A stretch of DNA of 64,000 nucleotides. It comes from Sparassis latifolia (lineage: Eukaryota > Basidiomycota > Agaricomycetes > Polyporales > Sparassidaceae). A model generated the notes under the pieces. The model ran no database searches. It was not told the DNA's origin and saw nothing but the letters and a program-made list of their open reading frames with translations. Where the stretch lies: positions 2,108,001-2,172,000 of the forward strand of contig CM031562.1 in assembly GCA_018466975.1 (NCBI GenBank), read 5' to 3'. Shown one piece after another: positions 26,278 to 36,944 of this stretch (its first letter is position 1; each line of letters starts with the position of its first letter). The translations under genes were made by a program, and so were the position numbers.

Positions 26278-26472
26278 ATGCTCTCGGATGTTTAACCAAT
26301 GTCGGTCATGGTCCATATGCTCTCGGATGTTTAACCAATGTCGGTCATGGTCCATATGCTCTCGGATTTTTAACCAATGTCGGTCATGGTCCATATGCTC
26401 TCGGATTTTTAACCAATGTCGGTCATGGTCCATATGCTCTCGGATTTTCAACCAATGTCGGTCATGGTCCAT
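26278..26472. repeat. Five tandem 39-bp repeats
   Basis: Exactly five units of 39 bp, each ATGCTCTCGGAT..., separated by only a few substitutions (TGTTTAA, TTTTTAA and TTTTCAA variants). Because 39 is a multiple of three the array is open on both strands, but codon content is simple and no flanking exon fits. It lies in the divergent intergenic region between copy A and Prp40. Confidence 0.95.
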
Positions 26473-27027
26473 AGATTCTCCTTGAGCTTGGGCAGCGAGA
26501 CCATCCTCTCGTGCTCTAAATGAGCGTTCGACCACATGTGGGTACCTGTGCAAGATGTGATCAGCGTAATCGGTTTCGTAGAGAAGGATGTCTGAACTAG
26601 GCTCATAAATACAGCCTCTACCTGCAGGAAGACAGTCGTTCCGTTGTAATAGATGTCTGAACAACCATTTGGGAGATGAAGTGCTCCTTAGAAGTGAGTA
26701 CGCTGCATGGACTAAGGGAACCCTAACGGTCTACATGTACGACGGATCATGATGAGGGTGAGTAGATGCGTGCTTGAAGGGATATCGTGTACTACGTTGG
26801 CAAGCACGCAGCCCATTCAAGTTGAAAGCGTCACCATGAGCGAACTCAGCTGTGGCAGTAGTTCACGGCCAGACGGTGGCTAGATCTGTGAATCGATGTC
26901 TCGGAGATGGTAGTGAGCGCTTGTGGGTTTCTCTGAGATTTATTTTCGCTAACCTCGGTTTTACATTCCGGTATCTGCTGCCAGAGCTCCTTGCGAGGTC
27001 GTTCCTACTCATCGTCCACTCTAAGCG
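26473..27027. other. Upstream region of PRP40
   Basis: No gene recognised. Contains the 5' flank of the PRP40 gene and the end of the region shared with copy A. Confidence 0.4.
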
Positions 27028-30000
27028 ATGAACGTCTGGGTGAGTATTGTAGCGTGCAGGCCGAGTCATTGGCTGACCCTTGTTGAAGACTGAACACCGT
27101 AACCCTGAGGGTCGGACCTATTGGTTCAACACAGGCACCAGAGAAAGTGTCTGGGAGAAACCAGATGGTACGTGTACCGTAACTTGTTCTCCGCGCACAC
27201 TCTTGACTTTTTTCGTAGACCTAAAGACTCCGTTCGAGGTGCGTGTTATGCTCAAAGTCAAGCCATAACGTCGTGCTCACTAGCGACGTGTAGCGTGCCC
27301 TAAATCAGACAAAATGGAAGGAGTATTTCTCTGGCGGAAGGAAGTACTACTACAATGTACGCGCTCCATTTACCGTTTCGTACAGAGAACCGCACCTAAA
27401 TACACCTGCAGACCGATTCGAAGGAGTCAAAATGGGACATGCCCGACGAGCTGCTCCTGCTGCTCGAAAAAGTCGAGAAGGAAGCCAAGGCACAGCAATC
27501 CGCCGCTCTCGCGTATGTACACCCTGGTGGCCTTCTCTCCCAGCGTTCCCGCTGACCTGTTTTCGTCGCAGACCGAACCGCCTAACAGCGCCCGCGTTCA
27601 CGTCGGGGGGTAACCTCCCTGCTGCAATCCAAGGTGCACCTGGCTCTCTGGGCGGAACTGACACATCCTCATCCGCACCCGGTTCGCAGCCACAGACCAA
27701 TGGCCACACCGCCGCCGAGCTCGCCGTCGGGCACCACACCGGCGGCTTGCCCTTCCAGTCATCCAGCATCCTCCCGGCACGACCGAACCTCCCAGACGAC
27801 CCAGTGATCCCGCACAACGGGTTCCAGACGGTCGAGGAGGGTGAGAAGGCGTTCGTTCACCTCCTGCGCAAGGCCGGCGTCGACGCGCGCTGGACGTGGG
27901 ACCAGACGATGCGTGCCATCATCACGGACCCTCTGTACAAGGCACTAAACACTCTTGCTGAGAAGAAGGCCGTCTATCAGAAGGTGGGTGCGTTCGTTGT
28001 ACCCTTCATACAATGGCTGATACGGGATTCAGTACACGGAGGATCTACTGGCAAAAGAGGTCGAAGAGCGTGAGGCGCGTCTCGCAAAGTCACGGCCAGC
28101 CATCCGGAACATGCTGAGGGGCAATCCGAGCGTCTTCCACTACACGACGTTCGCGACGGCCGATAAGCTCTTCTCACAGCACCCTATCTGGCAGATGGCC
28201 AAGATCGAGGCCGAGCGGAAGCTCATCTTCGAGGAGTACGTCGCCGAGCTGAAGCAGCGTGAAGTGGTGCGCCCCCATCCGTCGTTTGTGTCTCCTATTT
28301 CTGCCTGCTCACCGCGACGAACTGCAGCAAGAGAGCCGCGCCTCTCGCGCGCGCAGCGTCTCAAAGATTGTTGCGCTCTTCAAGCGCCTAGACGTCGACG
28401 TTACGACGCGCTGGCGCCAGGCGTACAACCTCGTTCTCGACTCGGACGAGTGGCGCGACGACGAGGAGCTGCAGAAGCTGCCCACGCTCGACATCCTGCT
28501 CGCGTTCGAGGACTACAGCCGCGTCCGCGAGCGCGAGTTTGAGGAGCAGATGCGCAAGATGCAGGTCGAGAAGACGCGCAGGGAGCGCAAGGCGCGCGAG
28601 GCATTCAAGGTGCGCCCAGTGCCATCATGCACTTCACGCACCTCTGGCTGACTCGATATCACTCGCGGTAGGCATTGCTGCAGAGCTTGGTGGATTCTGG
28701 GAAGCTCAAGGCGCGGACCAAGTGGAAGGAGGTGTACCCACTCTTAGCAAACGACATTCGCTACCTCGACATGCTCGGGAAACCCGGCTCCAACCCCATT
28801 GAGCTCTTCTGGGACACCGTCGACGCGCTCGACCAGGAGCTCGACGCCAAACTCGCCGTCGCGGAAGACGCTATCCGGCGGCACAACAATAAGCTCGAAG
28901 CTCAAGCCTCTGGTGCAGAGAAGACGGAAGGCACACATGCGAAGAAGGGGGAGCGTGCGGTGCCACTTTTCAAGGTTGTCTCTGAGACTACCGAGGAAGA
29001 ATTCATGGCTGTCATCAAGGCCGAAGCGGATGACGCAGTGCGCGCGTTGAAGACGGGCGAGCTGCTGCAGATATTCCGTACGGTGAGTACCTCTGTCGCG
29101 CCGGTCGCTTGAGAGGGTTACCTAAGCGGGCATCCCCTTTACAGCTACACGAACAAGCGGTGAAGCAAGAGGCAGACGAAAGGCGCCGTGCTGAACGGAG
29201 ACAGCGCCATCTGCAGGACGATCTCCGTTACGCACTCAAGAAGTTCCCCGAACCCATTGACATCAGCCTGCCTTACGAAGAGGTAATTCTTTAAAGTGTG
29301 CTGCGGATTTCGCGGACAGCTCATAACTTTTGAAACCTATCTCAGGTCGTGCCGTTGATCCAAGAATTGCCCGAGTTCAAAGCGCTCGATGACGACGAAG
29401 GACGGAGGGCCTCTTTCGCGAAGTTCGTCAAAAGACAGAAGGTGCGTGCGGCTGCATCTATCCCTTGGCCGTCCTGATCTGAACGGACTTGACGGACGTA
29501 TCTTAGGAACGCCTCCGCGAGCGCGAGCGCGAAGTATCGGAGGACGGTGGCTCGGCTACGAGTCGGAAGCGACGAGAGGCGCGCGAAGATCGCGAACGTG
29601 AACGCGAGCATGATCGTGATCGTGATCGCGACCGGGAACGGGAGCGTGAGCGTGAGTACCGCGAGCGCGATGTGGAACATATCGACCGAGACAGTCGCAG
29701 CTCGCGGCATGCACGCCCACAGGAGGAATATGAGGCACACGGACATCGATCCTCGCGAGACTACCCCCGCGAGCGCGAGTACTCGAAAGAGAAGGCATAC
29801 TATGGGCGGGAGAAGGAAAGGGAGAAGGAGAGCGTGAAGGAGCGGGACTATGCTTACAGGTCAAAATCCCATCGCGATCACGACCGGGATGACAGGAGAC
29901 GTGATAGGAGAGGCTCCAGGGGAGCTTTAGATGGGCTCGGGGGCAGAGAGTGGGACGAGGGCTCTGCGTACGGTCATGAAGCTCCACCATTCCGCGAGGA

Positions 30001-30260
30001 GAGGGAGCGGAGTGCCTCGGTGTTTCGCGAAGAGCCCAGAGAGAAGAGAGATCGTGCGGCATATGAGGAGAAACCTTTCGAGGAGAGAGCAGAGAAGGTG
30101 TGTACACTTCCGGTTTTTGAGATTGCACCAGGAGGATTCTGACTTCACGCCATCGCAGAGGGCACGTTACAGCATACCCCCCGAAGCACCACAGGAGGAA
30201 ATCAAGGTCAAGCAAGAGCCTCCTCCGCGTGCAGAGACGCCAGAGGAGGGCGAGATATGA
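27028..30260 (+). CDS. PRP40: Pre-mRNA processing factor Prp40 (WW + FF domains)
   Basis: U1 snRNP-associated splicing factor that bridges the 5' splice site and branch-point proteins in the nucleus. A 12-nt first coding exon (27028-27039, MNVW) joins to 27089 to complete WW domain 1 ([18 protein letters not shown]). WW domain 2 ([14 protein letters not shown], then SKWDMPDEL) follows after further short introns. A Pro/Thr/Gly linker is followed by several FF domains, the first around [20 protein letters not shown], with later ones near 28110-28260, 28350-28600, 28680-28830 and 28960-29280. The C-terminus is a long Arg/Glu/Asp-rich tract with a [20 protein letters not shown] end at 30260, as in metazoan PRPF40. 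No break in frame was seen. Large open frames on the opposite strand here are shadows. Confidence 0.93.
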
Positions 30261-30323
30261 TTCTTAGGCTAGTAGCACGCCGTAGGGATATGTCTGTCTG
30301 CATGATGGGGGAATAATTACTGA

Positions 30324-30851
30324 TTACTGGTCTGTAATGTCAATGGGACCGATCCTGAGACGAGTGTACGTCTGCTTATGCGTGATGGTCTTTTGGTAGC
30401 CCTTTCTCCGCTTCTTCTTGAATATTACCTCCATCTTTCCCTTCGTATGCTCCACCACGGTCGCGGCGACCTTGACCTTTTCGGGGGGGATGACGGGGTT
30501 GCCGCGCATAGTGTACTCGCGCGAGCCTACTTCGTGGATCTCGGAGAGGGCGAGGACGTCGCCGACGCGTACGTCCTTGAGGCGGGGGACGGTGAGGAGG
30601 TCGCGGGGTGCGAGGAGGTATTTGCGGCCTGCGACGGAGGCGACGACGTATTGGGAGGGCTGAGAGCGGATGAGGGAAAGTGCGGAGGGTGCTGAGGTAC
30701 GTGGTAGGACTGTGTCCGTGTGCAGAGCTCGTCGTGCGACCACGCGGAGCGACACAGCTGCTGCAGGGAGCTCAAACACGCAAAAATGGGGAGAGAGATA
30801 GTACTCACGTCTAAAAAGACTGGCCATCGCGGACAGCGAGGACAGCGACAT
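30324..30851 (-). CDS. MRPL49: Mitochondrial ribosomal protein bL21m
   Basis: Large-subunit mitoribosomal protein of the bacterial L21 family. Exons 30851-30809 and 30691-30324 give 136 residues. The first 20 or so (MSLSSLSAMASLFRPPSA) look like a matrix-targeting leader. The core shows SQYVVASVAGRKYLLAPRD, RVGDVLALSEIHEV and the typical L21 end GYQKTITHKQTYTRLRI. The intron is 117 nt. It is convergent with PRP40, whose stop is only 63 bp away. Confidence 0.92.
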   Translation of the reverse strand: MSLSSLSAMASLFRREYYLSPHFCVFELPAAAVSLRVVARRALHTDTVLPRTSAPSALSLIRSQPSQYVVASVAGRKYLLAPRDLLTVPRLKDVRVGDVLALSEIHEVGSREYTMRGNPVIPPEKVKVAATVVEHTKGKMEVIFKKKRRKGYQKTITHKQTYTRLRIGPIDITDQ

Positions 30852-31626
30852 GGACGGCGACGATGACCACAGCCGCTGCCAGCTTTGCGCCGGCGGGCGC
30901 TTACGAAATGCGTGAGAATGTCTTTGATTTCGGACTTTACAAATGACTTTACTCTCCTTCCAGCACCGTATCTTATTGAATATATTCTGTGGCTTTACGT
31001 ACGTATACCCTCTCTAGCTAAGTATACGCTCAGTACAAAGTTGGTACCTGCAGTTTGCATCGACCATCGACGTAGAATACCGCGTCGTGGTTATATTCCT
31101 CGGCGCAATATTCCATGCCGGGTCGGACTACTACTACTTAATACGCTACTTCCTAGGATCTTCAGTACATCACTGAATTCGCGTTTACGCTAGTAGCCGT
31201 AATAATGGCGGCCGTTGCCACTGAGGTATTGCAGGGTTCACTCTAGGGTCACTGTGCGGTGAATACAGGTCGTCTCCGCCTGTGATGATTAGTTAGTTGT
31301 AAAGGCACTACATCTGACAATCATCCCAAGTGGTCCTGTCTGCCTATTTGCTACGAGTTGGGTGAGACTTGTCTGTGGGTGTTGCTACTCTGTTTTAGTG
31401 TTTTTCCTGATGGTTTCTCGATCCACTGTGTCAAACCTGCTTGTCGTATGGATTTTCCTCCATCTGCCGTCGCGTTCCCTCGAGTCGTTCTGCATATGAC
31501 TTCGACCGAGGTCCTCAAATTGACGCAAGGTAAAGTGTGATGACGGCAAGGAGAACTTGAACGAAATCAATTGCGAACGACATAGGAAAGACGGCGAAAT
31601 ACTATACAATCAGACGACGCTAAAGC
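30852..31626. other. Intergenic, no gene recognised
   Basis: Holds the promoter of the bL21m gene and the 3' flank of the next minus-strand gene. No open frame with family similarity. Confidence 0.4.
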
Positions 31627-34600
31627 CTACAGCCCCTCGAAGAACGACAAATCCTGCGCCGACAACCCACTGCTCTTCACAGCCGTCTGAGCCGCAGAGG
31701 CAGATGTAGACGGGTGCACTGGAGCCGAAAACAAATCCGGCACCCCACCGCCCAACGGCGTCCCCGTCCTCGGCACCGCCTCGAATGCGCCCCACCCCTG
31801 CAACGACTGCGACTGCGACAGCCGCGTAGGCACAAAGGGGGTGCTCCCTGCGCCGCTGCTGGGGCGCACCGGGTTGAACAGCGCAGGCGACGACAGCGAC
31901 ACTGACATCGGTATCGCGGGAATCACGGGGACAGCGCTGGCTGCGAGCGGTTGCGGCTGCGCGAGTGCAGGCTCGGGCGCGTCGTCGCCGTCGTCACCCA
32001 TTAGGTCCACGAGCGGCTGCACTGATGACGCTGATGCCGATGGGGGCGGCTTGGGGAAGTGCAGCGCGGTTGGTAACGGTGACGGGGGGGCGGGCCAGCG
32101 CCCGGGCCGCGCGGCGGCGCGCTCCATCAGCTCGAGCGTGTGCTGCACCTCCTCGGCACGGCTACGCTTGCGCGCATGTGAGGGGCTGTCGGGGCTCCTT
32201 CCCCGTGGCTTGAGTATGAGCGAGGGCGTCGACGACTTTGACGGAGGCCGAGGCGGTGAGGGAGACCGCAGCACGGGAGAGAGGCCGCCCGCAACGTCAA
32301 AACCCGCGGACTTGTGTGGGGCGAGGAACGCCTTCTCGGATGTGGAAGTGTTGAATGAGGAGAAGGATGAAGGCGAGTCGAAGGACTTGGATGACGTGGG
32401 CTGGAGGGAGGACGGGAGCGCGGATGCGGGGACGGAGGAGTTGAAGTCGGAAAAATTGTCGTCGTCGTCAAATAGCGGAATGGAGGAGCGGAGAGACGAC
32501 AGCGACAATGCTGGTGGTGGGGGCTGCTTCGAGGACGATGCGATAGATAAATTAGACCGGGTCGAGGATGCTGCTGGTATGGCGGATGGGCTTTGGGCGC
32601 GCTGCGGGAAAGGAGGGAAAGTTGCAGGGGCCGGGATTGGGGAGGAGTGGAACTCCGAGAAATCATCGTCATCCAGCACATTCACGAACGCAGAAACAGG
32701 TTTCGATGCTGCTGAGGATGCTCGCGGCGGTGGAGGCAGTGTGGGAGTGAACGCAGTAGTCGCGGGTGCCTGGGAGCACGATGAGGGCGGAGGAGGCAGG
32801 ATGAACGACGACGATGATGACGACGAGGCTTTGACCACGGTCGCATTGGTGCCGTTCGTCAGTGAGTTTACACGCATGGCCATAGGGTACAACTCTGTGA
32901 GAGGTCGAGCAGACGACGGCGTGCTCGGAGACTCCGAAGACGTGGACGCTAAAGACGACGTACTCGCCTGAGGCTGTGTCGAGGAGCGATGGGCCCTGAG
33001 GGGAGAAGGGAGCCTCGGCCGCGATAGCCTAGGTTTCACAGTCGACGACCTGCCGAGCTCTGGAGTTGGATGAACAGGCGCGGTGCTTGGGGCAGGGAAG
33101 CTGGGGGTTTGAGCGCGAGAGGACGGCGGAGACGGGAGATAAAATGGTGTCGCGGCTTGTTTCTCCACGATCGGGCGGTTACTGGAAGATAGCGGATATG
33201 GGCTCAGCGGCCTGGATTCGAGCTGAGAAGCAGTGAGCGGAGATGGGGGCACGGGTGTGACCAACCCGGCAGGGAACGTGGGCTGGAGAGTGGCGCTGAG
33301 CGAGACCGAAGATGCGCGCGATCCGGGTTTGGAACCCCCGGCGTCAAGCGACGTGAAGAACGAATCCAAGCTGTTCAGCTGTGCGTCCGGGATCTGGGGG
33401 AGGATGGTAGTTGGCTCCGTGCTACTCGTCAGTTCATGAACAGGACTCCCATTTGTGCCCATTGACTGCACTCGAGGAGGGGGTGGCAACGGCGGTGGGG
33501 GCAGTACGGGTGGCAACGGTTCCGGCTTGACTGAACTCGCCAAAGAGCTAATTGGTACGTGATCACTCTCGTCATTGGCGCTCGGGATATCAGACAGGAA
33601 CTCAAGATCATCGGGCGAGAGCGCCAACGAGCTATGGACACCGATGCTCCCGTGAGAGCTCTGGTGGCGAGAGAACCTACCGAAGAAGCGCGACACTGCG
33701 GACGGGGCTGCAGGTGGCGACTGTGTCCGCGGAGGTTCAGACGGTGGTTCAGGTGCGTTTGAATAGGAGCCCATCTGCGGAGGTGATACAGGAGAAATAA
33801 CAGTAGGTGTGGGGGGCAATGGCGAAGGAGTTGGTGATTCGGTGGCTGAAACGGGAGATGAGACCTTATCGACGCTCGTCCTTCCAGCAGACCCGATGCT
33901 GTTGTGACTGGGACTTCTGACATGAGCAGTATTATCGAAGAACGGACTTTCTGACCCCTCTGGATGCGCATGGTCAGCTGGCGATGTGGTGGACAACGTC
34001 GACCGTGCAGGGGAAGCGCCCGATTGTCGCCGTGACCAGAAAGAGAACAAGCGGCTGCCGTGTTTCTTTGCCTGAGTGGAGTCAACTGCCTCAGATGTTG
34101 AGAGCTGCTTCTCCAAGATACGCCAACCAACGGGCACATCGTCTTCGACTGCCTCTTTCCGCTCCTTGACCGCAACTTCCCATGCAGTAGAACCACGCGC
34201 GGCGAGGTAGTGGGACATCGGGCTGCCCTTTGTTAAAGGGAGGTGCTTGGTCAAACGTACAGAATTCGCCATCTTCTTCGCAATGCTCGACTTTCCGAAC
34301 TGCCCGGCCGGCTGCAGTGTAAGCGGCGGAAGGAAAGATTGTAGAAAGGAATCACTTCATCGACGGAAGGAACAACGTATGCAATATTTTAGACCGCGTA
34401 TTCAACAGGGAACTGCGCTTTGCACTCACAGACCTTCCACACCATCCAATGTACTTCGCCAATCATTCCTCCAAGCATCCTTGCCCGTCGCCGATAACTT
34501 CTCTCCTTCTGGCCAGACCTCGACGCAAAACTCATTACACTGCTGTAGCATAGATGCTACTACTTCTGGTGGCTGCAAGACGCGGTTTGGTCACCTATGT

Positions 34601-35305
34601 GCGCAGCGGGACATGATGGCACTAGCTTACAACTCTGCGATCCTGCCTTGCCTTCTGCTTCTTGGCTTCCTCCCATTCGTCCACCTGCGCAGACTTGTTC
34701 TCTGCCTGGTCCCGGTCCGTATTCGCCCACGCTGAGCCCCATGCATCTGCTCCTACCTCTTCCGAGTCAAAATCATGCGGAGACTGATCTCCTGCAGTTG
34801 AGATGAATGCAGACTCAAAACTTCCGAAGGCGTCCGAACTGTCTGGCAAGGATGCTATAGGAAGAGACGGAGAGAGTACAGAAGACGAAGACTCCGCATG
34901 CAAGGCCGAGCTAGGCGGAGAAGATATCTCCTCGGGAGCATGCAAGTGAAGCGACTGAGGTGCAGACCCGACGACAGTCTCCGCCTCGTCGTCAACAGGC
35001 TGCGACGGCGCATCTACCGGAAGGGGAGACTTGATATCAAGGCCCTCGTAAGTGCTCGCGCCCCAAGCTAGATCCGAATCAGCCTGAGACCACGAGAAAC
35101 CGGAAGCTTCAGAAGGCTCGTTCCATTGTGTACCAGCACCGGTCGACCACGACGGTGCCGCTAGGTCTGCCTCCTCGTCATGAACAGTAGGCAGCGGAAG
35201 CTTCGGGGAAACCCAAGACGACGTCGAGCGGTCGAGCGGGAGCTTTGGCTTCGAAGTAGACGAATCTTGAGTGTCGCTCCAAGCATTGGTGTACAAGTCA
35301 TCCAT
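31627..35305 (-). CDS. Ser/Pro-rich adaptor-like protein, Laa2-like candidate
   Basis: Three main exons on the minus strand: 35305 to about 34641, about 34595-34431, and about 34311-31627, together near 1150 residues. Only small parts look ordered: LQQCNEFCVEVWPEGEK with a following Trp-rich stretch, and KMANSVRLTKHLPLTKGSP with VPVGWRILEKQ. The rest is disordered and rich in Ser and Pro. Acidic-Phe motifs recur: DAFGSFESAF, DDDDFSEF, DDDDNFSDF, WGAFEAV and LDSFF. Such motifs bind AP-1 gamma-ear/GGA domains in proteins like aftiphilin and yeast Laa2. The conserved core also recalls the DUF5102 (Laa2) family, but I recall this only loosely. Role inferred: AP-1/clathrin accessory factor. The start MDDLYTNAW was chosen as the first Met after a less protein-like stretch. 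A 376-codon open frame on the opposite strand is a shadow. Confidence 0.6.
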
Positions 35306-35695
35306 GGACAAGCGTCCGAGTGCGTTGACATACGTTTTATACTGAGCAGAGAATGCGGTTGAGGAGAGCGTCGGGCACCCAAGCCGGAGAGGACCCCCTA
35401 ATACCGCACTCTCGAAAAATAGCCAAATAGATGCGAAACGTCGAGGTGAGAATGGGTCACTAGTCAAGTTCAATTGGTATCCAACAATTGTGGATGATAT
35501 ACCAAAATTGAAAGATTTTTCGACTTGCCGAGGACACTCAAACCATCGAGTGCAATGCTCGCAAGAACCACCGTCAAACCATGATGACCACAATTGTATG
35601 CGTGACTATATCACGGCTACTTGTCACGTCAATGTGACTTTTCGACCGCCTGTGCTCGACGCTGCCTCCAACTTGCAACGCCCATTGACGCCAAA
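35306..35695. promoter_or_regulatory. Divergent promoter: Laa2-like gene and SMD1
   Basis: A 390-bp head-to-head spacer with no gene. Contains a short run of AT-rich sequence near 35490-35520. No specific factor site is claimed. Confidence 0.5.
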
Positions 35696-36199
35696 ATGAA
35701 GCTTGTAAGGTGAGCATTCATGTCATGTCCCTCTCTTCGTGTACTCCATCTTGTTTTCAGCGTGGTCTGACCTCTTCCCTTTCCGTCCCCAGATTTTTGA
35801 TGAAACTTAATAATGAGACGGTCACCGTCGAACTGAAGAACGGTTCCGTCGTGCATGGCACCATCACCGGTACGCAGAATTGCCAGTGTGTTCGTCAAAT
35901 TTGGCTCATGTTGTGATCTGCCAGGGGTTGACATGCAGATGAACACACATCTCAAGACCGTCAAAATGACCGCCCGCAACCGTGACCCCACATCTCTCGA
36001 CTCCCTCTCCATTCGCGGCAACAACATCCGGTACTTCGTCCTGCCTGATGCTCTTCCTCTTGACACACTCCTGGTCGACGACGCACCTAAGCCTAAGAAC
36101 AGGAAAAAGGATGATGCACGAGGTCGTGGGCGTGGTAGGGGCGCTCCTGATCGCGGTCGCGGACGAGGCAGAGGCAGAGGAAGGGGGCGCGGGTTCTGA
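35696..36199 (+). CDS. SMD1: Small nuclear ribonucleoprotein Sm D1
   Basis: Core Sm-ring component of spliceosomal U snRNPs. Exons 35696-35709, 35793-35869 and 35925-36199. Sm motif 1 is present ([29 protein letters not shown]), as is motif 2 around NNIRYFVLP. The tail is a long run of Arg-Gly dipeptides, the usual target for symmetric arginine methylation. Length (about 121 residues) fits the family. The first exon is only 14 nt and splits an Arg codon. Confidence 0.97.
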
Positions 36200-36944
36200 T
36201 ATTCACCCTCCATTCTCGGTGAGAGTTGAGCTAAGCTTCCGCGTCTCAGACCGATTTCTGTATCTTTGCGTGACGGTACCTGTAAAATCTGTATAGCTCT
36301 ACGACATTCTCTGGCCAGATTTTCGTGCAGCTGTGGGGCCCGAGCCTTTCCTGTATTCAATGAAGTCAGCCTTCAATCTGATATAACGCACCCGGAGTGT
36401 CCTTACAACTGTCCATGACCGTTGAGAAGTGAATTTGGAGTTCTATTGGTGGGACCTGGCACTTCAAGAAAATCAAGGCTGCCCTATAGAGCAGAGCTGA
36501 ACAGATGCTCTGCATGCAGGTCAACTCCAGCGATTCAATATCCAGGATTCAGGTGGTGCGCTGCTACATGTCTACCATGTGCTTATGCAGGGGGCTGTCT
36601 TGTCCGAGTGAACGCCGGATAAGCGCCCGGCAATGACCGCTGGACAATGCGAAGGTGGATGAAAACTCAAGGTCAGAAACTAGAGCACAGTTCGCTGGTC
36701 GTGCTGTACTGTACATGTGTGTGGCGTATCTTGACTGCAACAATCTCCCGGGTGTTACGCTGCAGTGAATGTTCTGTTCACACTGTAACACGGACCCACC
36801 GTTGATGGTAGTTCGGAGCCACGAGACCACCGGACACTCCTAGTAGCAGTATCCAAACTAAGAAGTGCGGACTTGGGGTCCTCGTACCAGCTAGAGTCCT
36901 CTGCCGAAGTCCTGCTTTACCCTCTCACCGAAATCCTGGCGGCC
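36200..36944. other. Intergenic, no gene recognised
   Basis: 3' flank of SMD1 and 5' flank of the STE50 gene. Short open frames only. In-frame codons precede the chosen STE50 ATG without another Met. Confidence 0.4.

Noticed and set aside
26278..26472. CRISPR-like array
   Set aside because: Units are directly adjacent with no spacers, and the sequence is eukaryotic.
26227..26664. Repeat-bearing open frame on the minus strand (DHDRHWLKIREHM units)
   Set aside because: Produced by the 39-bp tandem array, whose unit is a multiple of three; no start context or conserved flank.
29556..30215. 219-codon minus-strand open frame
   Set aside because: Shadow of the Arg/Glu-rich tail of Prp40; no splice signals or family match.
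31841..32971. 376-codon open frame on the plus strand
   Set aside because: Antisense to the long Ser/Pro-rich gene; its Gly/Asp/Glu-rich content is what Ser/Pro codons give on the other strand.
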